Shown: positions 10,001 to 21,997, counted from the first letter of the stretch. The stretch: DNA of 64,000 nt from Sycobia sp. Sy_11 (GCA_018907035.1 JACCIC010000125.1:62001-126000); one strand, 5' to 3'. Notes: generated by a model not told the origin, from the sequence alone. Numbers and translations are program-made.

Positions 10001-11242
10001 GTCACTGCTCATGTTAGTCATATAATTGTTTTTTTTTTGCATCAGAAAAAATTAAAAGTATCATATGGCGCAAGTCTCATTTTCATCTGAAGGAGAAAAC
10101 GATTATTTACAGACTAAATCACAGCTTCAGGATCTTTATATCAAAATTGTGCCCATTCAAATGAGCTACCTGGTATTAATTATTTAATATGGTTGCATTA
10201 AGTTGTTATATTCGACAAAATACGAGTCACCATCTACTGGTTTCTCGTCTAGGTGACTGTTGCGAATATTATAAAAATGCGGTACTACTTTAATTTATGC
10301 GATGCGTACAATCTACGGAATCAAAACCGAACTTGGTTTATTATCCCCAGCAAATTATAATGTATCGCTTATATGATTTTTCATGCAAAGAACGATATAA
10401 ATTTTTAGATAAAATACGCTTTTCAAAAAGTGCAAAGTATTGCGTGTCTGTCAAATCATGTAAAATTTGCATTGTTGAATCATGTGTTAATATAATAAAT
10501 TTGTAAGTAAATTACTAATTAAAAAAAAGTATTTTTAGTTTGAGAGTGGTTGATATTGTTAATGTCCTTTCTTATAAATCTTGTTTCTGGATTTTGTACT
10601 TGACCTAAAAGTGACAGGTATATTCTATATGAATGTAAAAACATATTTAGAATAAATTTATCGAATATTGACGCACTTTCCAATGACAACAAGATTACAT
10701 ATCTTGGCGATGACAATCTCTATCTTATGAGAAGAATTTTTTCAGGCCTTGTATGCTATTATGTCTACTTTCGATATCCTCGTGCAGTTAACTTACCAAA
10801 ACAGTTCGATTTCCATTATATATTTTTAAATGTAGTAAAATCTCAAATAGTATTTCCATTAAATAATTATATTTTCGGAAGTTTCGAATGTGCGCGTGCA
10901 CGCGTATGTGTTTGTATATGTGATTCTTAACTGAATCAGAGTGAGAATGCGTGTGTACCTGAATTGTAGGTATCAGTGAGTGGGAATCTTTGCTCACTAG
11001 GAGGCTAGCGCCCTGGAGCGAGACGGTTCCATTTTATTATTAAAAGGCATATATCTGTAAAGTTTGAGTTTGTGGTTTTCTGCTTCCTCTCCTTATTTTT
11101 TATCAATTCCTAATTTTGTTATAATATTTATAATTCATTTTGACATTCTACTTGAATTTATTCTCCTCATCTTTATGGTAATTCGTATTTTGAATAATCG
11201 TTTGGTGGGTTAAATTTTTAATAGGCTAATTTGTTATTCCAG
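10001..11242. other. AT-rich sequence, inferred end of an IWS1 intron
   Basis: No recognisable protein or mobile element. It ends with a pyrimidine-rich stretch TTTGTTATTCCAG, which serves as the acceptor of the exon at 11243. The IWS1 residues that should precede that exon are not found in the window to the left, so this intron is inferred to extend beyond the window. Confidence 0.6.
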
Positions 11243-11532
11243 TTTCCGCGTGCTGATCAATCGTCGTTAAAACAATCAGGCATCGGTAAAGCAGTTATGT
11301 ATATTTACAAACATCCGAAAGAAACAAAAGAAAATAAGGAAAGAGCTGGGAAGTTAATTAATGAGTGGGCTAGACCTATATTTAATCTATCTGCTGACTT
11401 CAAAGCTTTATCAAAAGAAGAACGAATGCAGCGTGATCTAGAACAAACTCCTGTTAAAAAACGAAAAACACAAGAAGAAATGACCTTACAAAAGTCGCAA
11501 GATATCAACAGAGCGTTAAAAGGAGATTCTAA
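11243..11532 (+). CDS. IWS1: IWS1 (Spn1) transcription elongation factor, antepenultimate exon
   Basis: This 290-nt exon encodes the C-terminal half of the TFIIS N-terminal-like (LW) domain of IWS1. Diagnostic stretches are [48 protein letters not shown] and [20 protein letters not shown] continues into the linker. IWS1 binds Spt6 on elongating RNA polymerase II and couples elongation to H3K36 methylation and mRNA export; it is nuclear. The acceptor is TTATTCCAG and the donor TCTAA/GTATGA; the exon ends in phase 2. The frame stays open a few codons past the donor and then stops, as expected of intron. Expression cannot be judged from sequence. The identification rests on close agreement with animal IWS1 in this exon and the next two. 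Confidence 0.93.
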
Positions 11533-12945
11533 GTATGATATACTTGTGTAATATAGTTATAGTATTAATAGTTTTTAATTTACCAGAGGAGTCAATAAGG
11601 ACCGGTTCACCAATCACTTCCATCTGGAGTACATATATAAAATATTTAAAAAAAAACAAATGAATACCTTATCTTATTTTATTCTGATCGGTTAAATTCC
11701 CTTTATTTTTAATTAAATGCTGTATAAAATGTAAGTGTATATTTTGTTCGCTATTTATAATGTTATCAAAAATTAAACTTCCATACTTCCGATAGGTAAT
11801 TTCTAACAATTAAACAAGTATACGAGAACCTTTATTAAGTATAATTGTATTTAGTCTTGTGAAATAACTTAATATTTATTTAATTTTTAGGAACGTTTAA
11901 GAAAATTTCATAAAGATGACTTTAAAATTGAATTCATCAGAATTTATTTATATAAATATATACAAAATTCTTCTAATTAGAATATTTATTATATTCTTCT
12001 AATTTCTGATGTATCAATAGTTCAATATACATTATTAGTCTATTAAATTAAAGAATAATTTTCGATGTATAGAAATAATTATTTTTCGAAAACAACTTTT
12101 TCAAAGAAATTACATTAATTTTTTGTTTATTTTTCTCTATTTCTAAATTTATTACGAACGTATACCAGCACAAAAATTTATATATGTATAGTTTAATCAA
12201 CTATTTACATAAATGCATTCAAAAAATTTTGTACGCATAACATATAAATTATTTATCACCAGTTTCTTTTTTTGCAGTAAAACTTATATGAAAATTTCTA
12301 AAATTAAATGAAAAATAGATAATAAATGAATTGGCAAGCTAAAAATTAATTATATTAAAAATGGTATCGCATATTAGTATGTTAAGAAAGTATATATTAT
12401 GAGTGTGCAAAAACGTTAAACAATTTATAACTGTATTATTACTGAAGAAATTATATAATATGGTTTCATAATGTGTTTAATTAAACATAAAAGGAAGGAA
12501 GTTCTAGTTGAATGAGAAAAAAGTATGACATTGATTTTTATATTTAATATATATACTTCAATAGTGAAAATGATTTGTTAACCGATCACTATAGACTCCT
12601 TATTAGCTTTTGGTTACTTGCTAGAACATTAAGTATTTTATTTGAATTCTATTTCATTATTGATGAACTAAATAAAAAACTTTAATAATTTGGATAATTT
12701 TTTCTGTTATGTTTATAAGTGTTTTAACTCAATTCCCAAGTTCATTATTCAAAAGACAAATTTATGCAGAGATAGTATTAAAATTAATTATAATAAGACA
12801 TGAACAAATATTTATGATCAGTGTTACGATCTTTATCGAATAATACAATCAATAATAGTCAGATTGTCCTGATATAGGATCACTCCTGTAGAAGTTGAAA
12901 TATAAAAATTACTACTAAAAACTAATAAAGAATAAAAATAATATA
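11533..12945. other. IWS1 intron sequence, no feature seen
   Basis: AT-rich first part of the 25-kb intron (11533-36559). No protein similarity or clear repeat family; scattered AT-rich runs only. Confidence 0.65.
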
Positions 12946-14234
12946 TTAGGAGTGTGAATAAGTCTTTCCCGTTTTTTGTAAGAGATGGCGCCACCAATAC
13001 TGTGCGAGTATTCAATGTTTACATATGTCATAATCAAAGCTTATTCATATGTCAACAATTCCATACTAACACATTAGTTAAAATTTTTTCGCATCATAAA
13101 TTTTTGATATCGTGAAAATGTCGAAATTTGAGCCGAGTCGACGTCATTTGCGGGAAGTTTCACTTTATTGGTTCAATTTGAAGAAATCTGCTGCCGAGAC
13201 GCATCGATTGCTTCAGGAGGCTTATGGAGAAGGTTGTGTCGATGATTCAAGTGTTCGCGGATGGTTTCGACGCTTCAAAAGCGGTGATTTCGACGTGGAA
13301 GACAAGGAGCGTTCCGGGCGGCCGCAAATCTTTGAAGATCGAGAATTGGCGACTTTGCTTGATGAAGATTCTTGTCAAACGCAAGAAGAACTTGCTGAAG
13401 CATTGGGAGTTGACCGAACAACCATTTCCAAGCGTTTGAAAGCCATGGGAATGATCCAAAAGCAAGGAAATTGGGTGCCGTACGAACTGAAGCTGAGAGA
13501 CGTCGAACGGCGTTTTTTCACTTGCGAACAGCTGCTTCAGCGACATAAAAGAAAGGGTTTTCTGCATCGTATCGTGACTGGCGATGAAAAGTGAATACGT
13601 TACGATAATCCGAAGCGAAGAAAATCATGGGGACTACCCGGCCATGCATCATTATCGACGGCCAAGCCAAATATTCATGGCGCCAAGCTCATGCTCTGTA
13701 TATGGTGGGACCAGCTAGGTGTGGTTTACTATGAGCTTCTGAAACCGAATGAAAGGATCACAGGCGAGGTCTATCGACGACAATTGATGCGTTTGAGCCG
13801 CGCACTGCGAGAAAAACGGCCACAATACTCCGACAGGCACGACAAAGTTATTTTGCAACATGACAATGCTCGCCCACATGTTGCACCGCCGGTGAAAACA
13901 TACTTAGAAACGCTCAAATGGGAAGTCCTACCCTACCCGCCATATAGTCCAGACGTTGCTCCGTCTGATTACCATCTCTTCAGATCGTTGACGCATGGCC
14001 TGGCTGACCAGCACTTCCATTCCTACGAGGAAGCCAAAAAATGGCTGGATGACTGGATAGAGGCCAAACCGGTCGAATTTTTTCGCAACGGGATTCGTAT
14101 GTTGCCAGAAAGATGGGAAAAAGTTGTAGCTAGCGATGGCCAATACTTTCAATAATTCATTTGTAACCATTTTTTCACAATAAAGGCTTAAAATTTGAGA
14201 AAAAAAAACGGGAAAGACTTATTCACATACCTGA
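12946..14234 (+). mobile_element. Mos1-like mariner, complete, one nonsense mutation
   Basis: A 1289-bp element flanked by TA on both sides (12944-12945, 14235-14236). Terminal inverted repeats begin TTAGGAGTG and TCAGGTATG and then share TGAATAAGTCTTTCCCG. Length, TA target and D,D34D transposase place it in mariner, mauritiana (Mos1) subfamily. A nearly identical inverted copy lies at 20712-21997. Confidence 0.95.
13118..14155 (+). pseudogene. mariner transposase, single in-frame stop
   Basis: A 346-codon frame with one TGA at 13592-13594, exactly where the sister copy has TGG (Trp) in TGDEKW. Otherwise intact: N-terminal helix-turn-helix pair (about residues 1-110, with GVDRTTISKRLKAMG as a recognition helix), WVPYELKLRD linker, then the catalytic D of TGDEK, D of HDNARPH, and D of APSDYHLF, with 34 residues between the last two. 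The full length would be 345 residues, the same as Mos1. ATG at 13118 is chosen because MSKFEP matches family starts. The stop removes two of the three catalytic aspartates. Confidence 0.95.
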
Positions 14235-15015
14235 TACTATTATGAATTAAGAATAATCTCACTGCTCTATCATCAACTTTGCCGAATCTATGTATCGTAA
14301 ATCTATATATCTATATATTTGCTTCCCCAACATCTCAATCCACCTCGGCTCCTAATCAGGGACTGCATTGAAGTTCTAATAATCAAGATATATGCTACAT
14401 CTACACCGGTCCACCTTAAGAGCATAAAAATTAGCAATAACGAATGATAAATGTTATCAAATTCGACTCTAATATTAATTTCGTATTGTTTATACTACTT
14501 AAAATATGAACATTTTGTAGATTTTGCCTCTTTTATCTCTAATGATGTTCTAAAATCTTCACATTTGCAAAATGAAAATAATGTAAAGATCTAACCAATG
14601 CTTTTTTATTAGAATATATTATATCATATCAATGTTGTTTTTAAATAATGTAAGCATTTTACATTAATTTCAAATAATGTAAAAGAAGTTTTTCTTCTAA
14701 CTTCAGAAATGGATTTTACAAAAAGTTAAGAAATTATTATAAAAAAATCATAATTAGTACTTTAAATTTCGTATTGTAAATACTTATTTTTTATCAGTAA
14801 TATAGTTGTCAAGTAAACGTATATGTATGAATAGCTTTAATAGAACTTCAATTAAGTATCTCATTATTAACTAATACTTGCAATTATAGCTTTTAATTGC
14901 CCAATAATAAAAATTATTACATTTGTAGAATTTATAAATATTTCACCATAGAGTGTTTCCATATTGATAATGCATCGAAATGATAATTATGATTATGATG
15001 TTATGATTATAATAT

Positions 15016-15091
<76 letters not shown>

Positions 15092-15860
15092 GTTCGTGCG
15101 CACACGCGTGCATGTGCGTATTTGTCAGTATTTATGAGGCAAAGAAATGACTTGTTCTACTCAAGTAGGCTCATGAAATGAGCCCACTGTTCAAACTATT
15201 ATTAAACATAACTGTAATGGCAGTACTGTACATTTTGTAATAGCCTAATTAGCTAATTATCATATTCTTCATCCTTTGACATTACTAAAAGTCGCTTTAC
15301 TGTCTGTACTATTTTAGACCAGATAGAAGATTCGGTAAATTTGATTGGGATGGTAACCATGTTGTCTTTTGTGTACAAGAGGTTATTGACATTTTTTACT
15401 TTATTTTTTATTTTATTTTTTAATAGTACTATAATTATATTTATATTATTTTATAAAAACTGAAAAATCGATGAAAATGTTCGTTAGTTTACTTTCAGCT
15501 ATGAAAGAAAAACAATACTTTTTTGTGGTCTGAACCAAAGTTTGAAAATTGATAAATTTAAGTACCATTAATTTATACTAGAATATCGAAAGAATTTCGG
15601 TGTAATAACGATATATTAGTATTACGAATATAATCGGCAGAATTGGCTCAACGCTGTTTCACTAGAACTAAAAACTTGTATTTATATACACATTATGTGG
15701 AATAATATTTAATATATATTATGTATATATTTTGAAGCCCTAGAGTTTTAATATTGATTCAGCAATTTGTTTTTTCTAATCTATTTGTCATGGTAAAATA
15801 AGCTGTCTATCGCCGATACGATCTTCATGATCCAGATGTTTCCGGAGTCCTTTCCGGGTA
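14235..15860. other. IWS1 intron sequence with a (CT)n tract
   Basis: AT-rich, no protein similarity. It holds a long (CT)n run (15019-15089) followed by a CG/CA-rich stretch. Nothing else recognised. Confidence 0.6.
15019..15089. repeat. (CT)n microsatellite
   Basis: About 35 uninterrupted CT units. Confidence 0.97.
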
Positions 15861-16969
15861 CAGTCAGTCAAGTAAGAGCGTGGTTGACTTTACTGACCAG
15901 TAATGAAAGATTTCTCCCTAATTCCTTAGCGAACCGATAGAGAGAAGCTTTGTCTTTGATGAATTGTCAATAAAGATTCAGTTGTCGTTCATCTTTTGAA
16001 AGAGAATAATTTAATGCGATGAGTGCTAAGTACGCGTCCCGCTACGAGGCTGTGTTCCTTGAATCCATCCGATAGGTCCCAAAATGTCGCAATCGCCGCT
16101 GTTAAACATATGAGAAAATCGAAGGCATTTGTACAGTAGTGGGTACTCGATAGGAAAAGTGGACAAAAAAAATGAAGAAAGAATAGTGAATCTGTTTTCC
16201 CGGAATTCTGTTTTGACACCGCGGCAAGGACTAGCAAAATTCATGGCAAAAGGTTCAGATATATCCTACGAAACTATCCGAACCCATTTTCGTACTCATG
16301 GCCTGAAATGGCGCAACACAATGAAGAAGCCTCTGTTGACTGAAAAACATGCGACAAAGCGACTCGCTTGGGCGCATAAAAATATTGATATAGATTTTAA
16401 ATATGTCATTTTTAATGATGAACTTTCTATATGGGTACATTGTGTTCTCACCCGAAACTGGTAAGCTTCTACTAATAGGCTTGTTGAGCGGACCGTAAAA
16501 CACGGAATAAAGGTGCATCTTTGAGGCTGCCATCTGCTAAACAATGGTTTATCAGAAACAATGAAGACTGAATTCTGCACGAGGGCAAAAATCGTAAACA
16601 CCGCAGCAAGCTTTGCACTGAGTGGAAGACTCCATCTGTCATTGTCACATTGGATTGGTCGTCGCAGTCGCCCGATGGAAACACTATTGATTGGGCATAT
16701 ATTAAACAGAATTTTATTAAGCATATATTAAACACATTTTGAAGTTGTCTTACCAAATTCGTCGGATCTGGAGATCGTTACCACTAGAATACGCCGTCAA
16801 ATTAGTAGCAAGCATGTCTCGAAAATACCAAGCAATTATCGACGGCGGTTGTGAATGGACATATTATTGACCGAATTTCATTGTTTGTAATGTATACAAT
16901 ATAAATATCAGTTTCATCAAATAAATTTTTTTATAAATTAACACGACCACGTCCTTACTTAACAGACTC
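15861..16969 (+). mobile_element. Tc1-like element, decayed
   Basis: About 1.1 kb between TA dinucleotides (15859-15860 and 16970-16971). Imperfect terminal repeats: the left has AGTCAAGTAAGAGCGTGGTTG and the right, reversed, GTTAAGTAAGGACGTGGTCG. It contains a broken Tc1 transposase. Size and ends are typical of Tc1 rather than mariner. Confidence 0.8.
16070..16870 (+). pseudogene. Tc1-family transposase remnant
   Basis: The stretch 16129-16464 is open. It reads as the Tc1 N-terminal helix-turn-helix and linker (ERIVNLFSRNSVLTPRQGLA, YETIRTHFRTHGLKW), then KPLLTEKHATKRLAWAHKN and the first catalytic motif VIFNDELS. Beyond 16464 frameshifts break it, but the tail LVASMSRKYQAIIDGG (about 16800-16850) is the normal Tc1 C-terminus. 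Non-functional. Confidence 0.85.
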
Positions 16970-17689
16970 TAGATCACTGACAGTGATGATAACAATACTC
17001 TGTGGTCTTGGATGTGCGATACATAACGGAACTTTAGACCAGTCAAGTGTTTTCCTCGATCACGTCGCTACCCTGTACTGTCATGCTTATTGTGATTGAC
17101 CACGAGGGAGTAAAAAGGCTCGTGATTAATATACAGAGCGCCCGGAATCTACCAATAGAAGAATACCAGACAGAGGATCTTCAATATATCATTAATGTAG
17201 AACGCATTATCAGTGACAATGAATCCGTCTTCTAGTGTCTCTCTCTTTCTCTCTCTGTAAATTCTCCGTAACTTGCTGAAATCTATATTACCTGCGACTT
17301 CATATTTAAGGCATCACCACAAACTAATATTAAAAATAAAACATAAGAAGCGAAAATGGGCTGAGGATCCATATTGCTGGAGAAAATATCAGTCCCGATC
17401 TATAAGATATATCCTCGATAGGAGATAGACATACATATATGCAGCCCAGTGAAGACAGAATGGAGCGCTACGCCGGGACTGTCTTCACATAGTAAGTTAA
17501 CCATACGAGGCCTACGCCATACGGGAAGACATGAACAAATCATCTGGTATCTCATCACCCTTAAAAAGATCAAGGCCTGCCCAGCACCTTCGGCGACCTA
17601 ACCTGTTACGATCCATAGTTGTATAACTGTGACGCAATAGAATCTCAGATTACCTGTCTCTTTACAGTAGTATTTTCATCCACAAGAAG

Positions 17690-18260
17690 GCACATGCCAG
17701 GCAATTCGGAGATTTTCCATCAATTGACATCTCTTCAATGTTTTTTTATCTCTGATAGCGACATGACTGACGTTTAACATTAAAATAGGGGCAGTTTTAG
17801 ATAGTGGCATGCAATTCCAAACGAGACATCAAGGGATTACTTAGATGAATAGTTTTTAGCCATATGTCCTTACTTTTACTGCATATGAAACATAGATTAA
17901 CTACGCTTTTGCAATCTTTTACTAGGTGGCCCAGCTCATGGCATCCAAAATACAGACCGAAAAACAGTTGTTACTCATCTATCTGAGTAAGATGTTCGAA
18001 ACTTTACATCTTGAGCGATCACACGATCTAGGTTTGGCCTCGCCTAATAATATCACAAGGTCCTTGGATGAAATGGCCTTATCTGTATTCATACTATTCA
18101 TGAATTCATAGTGAGTTAAAGCTATCTCCCCTGCTGATTTTTGTAAGCTCAAAAATATCGTTGCTAAATGTCCAGATAATTTTATGTTAGAGTTTCTTAA
18201 TTCTCGAAGTAGTTTCCGCACCTGGTATGCGCCTTATTTAAGTCATTGCTTTGCTAAGAC
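17690..18260 (-). pseudogene. Retroelement gag-like remnant with zinc knuckle
   Basis: On the minus strand, near 17870-17960, the sequence reads GCHELGHLVKDC followed by LCFICSKSKD. These look like two adjacent CCHC knuckles, the first missing its leading Cys and the second its His. An 80-residue open stretch (17979-18221) lies just upstream in that orientation. I cannot say whether it is Copia or Gypsy. Stops occur throughout. Confidence 0.45.
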
Positions 18261-18504
18261 GGTCTGAGAATGCATCATCTTTCATTTGTTGGATTATATT
18301 GGTATAAACGACGTTACCAGATGCTCTTATTTCAATTGGATATATGTGGGATGTACATGATTTTTGTATTATGTATATGAAATTTTTTATTAGACAAAAC
18401 AGGTTTTCTTTTAATTACCAGTATCTTGCCATAGGTACAGTTTGTTCTTGCTAGTTTGATTCGGCACCTCTGCCCATTCATGGCTTGACGACGTTGGAGA
18501 TTGA

Positions 18505-18625
18505 TGTGCATTATAACGGACTGTCTAACTGTGATTATATTAGTATAATATATTATCATATAAAGATTAAAAACCGATAAAAATATTTATTAATTTAGCT
18601 CACAACAGTCGACATAAATACAATT
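18505..18625 (+). mobile_element. PLE 3'-end fragment
   Basis: A short plus-oriented tail of the PLE family: GGACTGTCTAACTGTGATTA, TAGTATAATATATTAT, CCGATAAAAATATTTATTAA, and the complement of the GTCGACTGT terminal block at 18608-18616. No coding part. Confidence 0.7.
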
Positions 18626-18752
18626 TATACTAAAACTAATACTATAGGATTGAAAAGTAATCACATGTTTTTATGTTTTGTTTTTGGCCGCATTTTTTGA
18701 ATTTATTATTTTCGCTATAAATTTCATTTACCTATTCATTTAATTTATATAT

Positions 18753-18897
18753 GAAGCCTACGATGGCTCGATCGCTAGAGCGAAGGACAAGTAACTTGGT
18801 GATCCGAGTTCAAATCCCGGTCTCGGCCGATTTGGAATTTGGAAGCACCGATATTTGGAAGCATAAATAGAGCGACGTTAAATAACATTAAAAAAAA
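18753..18897 (+). mobile_element. tRNA-derived SINE with perfect 15-bp target duplication
   Basis: A 145-bp insertion between two identical copies of ATTTAATTTATATAT (18738-18752 and 18898-18912). The head carries RNA polymerase III promoter boxes: A-box-like TGGCTCGATCG (about 18763) and B-box GAGTTCAAATCC (about 18808). An unrelated body (TTGGAATTTGGAAGCACC) follows, ending in an A-run. The strict duplication and A-tail indicate LINE-driven retroposition. The tRNA part has no clean cloverleaf with 3' acceptor stem, so it is not a tRNA gene. Confidence 0.85.
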
Positions 18898-18912
18898 ATT
18901 TAATTTATATAT

Positions 18913-20217
18913 AAAATGATTTCTTTTGCACTCGTCTAATTAAAGAAACAAAGTTACTATCTAATTTCTGCTACCATGATTTGTAAATATGATAAGATGC
19001 ACCTGCTATTCGTTTTATCGACAATTCCGAACATTAGAACGTTAAATATTTATAAAAAATAGATAACGGAAATTAATTATCGAATATTACCTCTATATAT
19101 TTTTTAAAGAAATAAAAAATAAATAGCGAATATTACGTCTTCTGATATCTTGATTTAGAAATTGTATTCTGTATATATTTCTTTCTTAAACTTTTCCTCT
19201 CTTTTGAATATTGTTACAAAATTTGGAAAAAAACGGGTAAAAAATGAAAAAAATAAAAAAATAATAACTCTATATTTTGCATACTTCTTTTTTTTAGTAT
19301 ACAGTTGGAATGCTATAAATCGGATATGTTCTACGAAAAATCTGCATTTTAATTATGAAAATTCATATAAATAATGATTTAGCCCGAAAAAGACCTTTTA
19401 GAGAGTATTTAACATATCAAATTATCATAATCTTCTTAATACCAATTAAATAGCTTGATGTTCGTTGTATAAAGCTGCAGAAAGAATAATAAGATCTGTA
19501 AAGTAGCTAATAACGTTCGTAAACCATATTTTTCAAAAAAATGTGTACTTTTGCCTCAAAAGTGTATGATGGAATTATTTATAAAAGTGACAATTGATAC
19601 AAGACTAAATGTTAGCGACTTATCTAGATTTAGTAAGTGAAAATACAATCGAGGTTATTTTGCCAGCGTATAACAATATACAAAACCTGCTTTAAAACTT
19701 CCCAAACTTTTTAAATAGGGGTTCAACCATAGTTTGCAATCATGCATGTTGAAAAGGGATATTTTCTATTTACATTCTGCCGAAATTTCATTACATTTGG
19801 ATGAATTGAAGCGAACTTATTTCGCCTCAAGTCATAGGGTGTTCCGTTTATTAGTCGAAAAATGAGCATTCAGCAAAGAGCTAACATCAAGTTTTGTTTC
19901 ATTTGGCTATCTATTAAAATATAAAAGATCCTTTTATGGGATGAACGTGCAAGACCTAGGACTTTACTATACTTTACTTTTTAATTAATATAGATATATC
20001 ACAAACAAAATTAGAAATGAGTCACTTTTTAGTAAATTTTCTTCTATTCTAATTGTATATAAAACAATTAGCAGTCGTATTAATACTTCTCCTTAAGAAA
20101 TACTCTTATGTATTTTTCTATATGACTCCCCTCGTGAATCAGTATAAACATACCAATCATACGAAATCAGACAATTAAGTAATACAACAAAATTAAAAAA
20201 TCAAGTATATTTAAAAA
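18913..20217. other. IWS1 intron sequence, no feature seen
   Basis: AT-rich sequence with no recognisable protein, RNA gene or repeat family. Confidence 0.6.
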
Positions 20218-20709
20218 TTAAGGTACATCGCTACGATGCCCTTCAAAGTAGTCCCCTCCCATATCTATACAATTATTCCAATAAGTTTTCCAGTTTTCGT
20301 AACAATTCTGAAACACTTCTTGTAGAACCTCTCCGAGTACCCTCGTCACGGATTCTTGGATATCTTCAACGGAGTCAAAATTTCGACCTTTCATGAATTT
20401 TTTCAAATGGGGGAATGGGAAAAAGTTGCAGGGTGACATGTCCCGTGAATAGGGCGGTTGTGGTAACTTTGCGATGTCTTTAGATGCCATAAACTGAGAG
20501 ACACTGAACGCACTGTGACAGGGAGCATTGTCTTGATGCAGAACACAAGTCTTCGCGATCTGTGGACGCATTTTGAACACCCTTTTTCGTAATTTTTCGA
20601 GCACATTGCGGTAGAATAATTGATGTACGGTTTGTTCAGGTGGTACAAACTCTTTGTGAACCACCCCTTTTTTAAATGTCTGGAAACTTTTCAAACAGAC
20701 CTTGTATAC
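20218..20709 (-). pseudogene. mariner transposase C-terminal half, second subfamily
   Basis: Open on the minus strand for the C-terminal catalytic part: GVVHKEFVPPEQTV, HQDNAPCHSAFSVSQF (second catalytic Asp), PQPPYSRDMSPCNFFPF (where the third Asp, normally PCDFF, is Asn), and a tail ending MGGDYFEG. The third-Asp change inactivates it. The 5' half is absent: the open frame runs straight into the terminal repeat of the mariner at 20712, and no continuation is seen on the other side of that element. Confidence 0.88.
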
Positions 20710-20711
20710 TA

Positions 20712-21997
20712 TCAGGTATGTGAATAAGTCTTTCCCGTTTTTTTTCAAATTTTGAGCCTTTATTGTGAAAAAATGGTTACAAATGAATTATTGAAAGTAT
20801 TGGCCATCGCTAGCTACAACTTTTTCCCATCTTTCTGGCAACATACGAATCCCGTTGCGAAAAAATTCGACCGGTTTGGCCTCTATCCAGTCATCCAGCC
20901 ATTTTTTGGCTTCCTCGTAGGAATGGAAGTGCTGGTCAGCCAGGCCATGCGTCAACGATCTGAAGAGATGGTAATCAGACGGAGCAACGTCTGGACTATA
21001 TGGCGGGTAGGGTAGGACTTCCCATTTGAGCGTTTCTAAGTATGTTTTCACCGGCGGTGCAACATGTGGGCGAGCATTGTCATGTTGCAAAATAACTTTG
21101 TCGTGCCTGTCGGAGTATTGTGGCCGTTTTTCTCGCAGTGCGCGGCTCAAACGCATCAATTGTCGTCGATAGACCTCGCCTGTGATCCTTTCATTCGGTT
21201 TCAGAAGCTCATAGTAAACCACACCTAGCTGGTCCCACCATATACAGAGCATGAGCTTGGCGCCATGAATATTTGGCTTGGCCGTCGATGATGATGCATG
21301 GCCGGGTAGTCCCCATGATTTTCTTCGCTTCGGATTATCGTAACGTATCCACTTTTCATCGCCAGTCACGATACGATGCAGAAAACCCTTTCTTTTATGT
21401 CGCTGAAGCAGCTGTTCGCAAGTGGAAAAACGCCGTTCGACGTCTCTCAGCTTCAGTTCGTACGGCACCCAATTTCCTTGCTTTTGGATCATTCCCATGG
21501 CTTTCAAACGCTTGGAAATGGTTGTTCGGTCAACTCCCAATGCTTCAGCAAGTTCTTCTTGCGTTTGACAAGAATCTTCATCAAGCAAAGTCGCCAATTC
21601 TCGATCTTCAAAGATTTGCGGCCGCCCGGAACGCTCCTTGTCTTCCACGTCGAAATCACCGCTTTTGAAGCGTCGAAACCATCCGCGAACACTTGAATCA
21701 TCGACACAACCTTCTCCATAAGCCTCCTGAAGCAATCGATGCGTCTCGGCAGCAGATTTCTTCAAATTGAACCAATAAAGTGAAACTTCCCGCAAATGAC
21801 GTCGACTCGGCTCAAATTTCGACATTTTCACGATATCAAAAATTTATGATGCGAAAAAATTTTAACTAATGTGTTAGTATGGAATTGTTGACATATGAAT
21901 AAGCTTTGATTATGACATATGTAAACATTGAATACTCGCACAGTATTGGTGGCGCCATCTCTTACAAAAAACGGGAAAGACTTATTCACATTCCTAA
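20712..21997 (-). mobile_element. Mos1-like mariner, complete, intact transposase ORF
   Basis: A 1286-bp element flanked by TA (20710-20711, 21998-21999). Its terminal repeats have the same sequence as those of the copy at 12946-14234. It is minus-oriented, so the two form a 1.29-kb inverted repeat separated by about 6.5 kb inside one intron. Confidence 0.96.
20788..21825 (-). CDS. mariner transposase, intact (345 aa)
   Basis: Cut-and-paste DNA transposase; it would bind the terminal repeats and excise or insert the element at TA. The frame is uninterrupted for 345 residues from MSKFEPSRRHLREVSLYW to DGQYFQ. The N-terminal paired helix-turn-helix region covers about residues 1-110, with the WVPYEL linker near 120. 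The catalytic triad is D in TGDEKWIRYDN, D in HDNARPHVA and D in SPDVAPSDYHLF, with the D34D spacing of mariner. Length equals Mos1, so it is a full mauritiana-subfamily protein. It differs from the copy at 13118-14155 at very few residues, including the Trp that is a stop there. The ATG at 21825 is preferred over an upstream GTG. Confidence 0.95.
   Translation of the reverse strand: MSKFEPSRRHLREVSLYWFNLKKSAAETHRLLQEAYGEGCVDDSSVRGWFRRFKSGDFDVEDKERSGRPQIFEDRELATLLDEDSCQTQEELAEALGVDRTTISKRLKAMGMIQKQGNWVPYELKLRDVERRFSTCEQLLQRHKRKGFLHRIVTGDEKWIRYDNPKRRKSWGLPGHASSSTAKPNIHGAKLMLCIWWDQLGVVYYELLKPNERITGEVYRRQLMRLSRALREKRPQYSDRHDKVILQHDNARPHVAPPVKTYLETLKWEVLPYPPYSPDVAPSDYHLFRSLTHGLADQHFHSYEEAKKWLDDWIEAKPVEFFRNGIRMLPERWEKVVASDGQYFQ

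Noticed and set aside
10727..10930. Possible upstream IWS1 exon
   Set aside because: The open frame gives none of the residues expected before FPRADQ (an LPALKIREELLKIL-like helix) and lacks convincing splice sites.
16026..16756. Several minus-strand open frames opposite the Tc1 transposase
   Set aside because: Shadows of the transposase reading frame on the other strand.
18753..18835. tRNA gene
   Set aside because: A- and B-box-like sequences are present but the acceptor stem does not close, and the segment is part of a 145-bp insertion with A-tail and perfect TSD, so it is a SINE.
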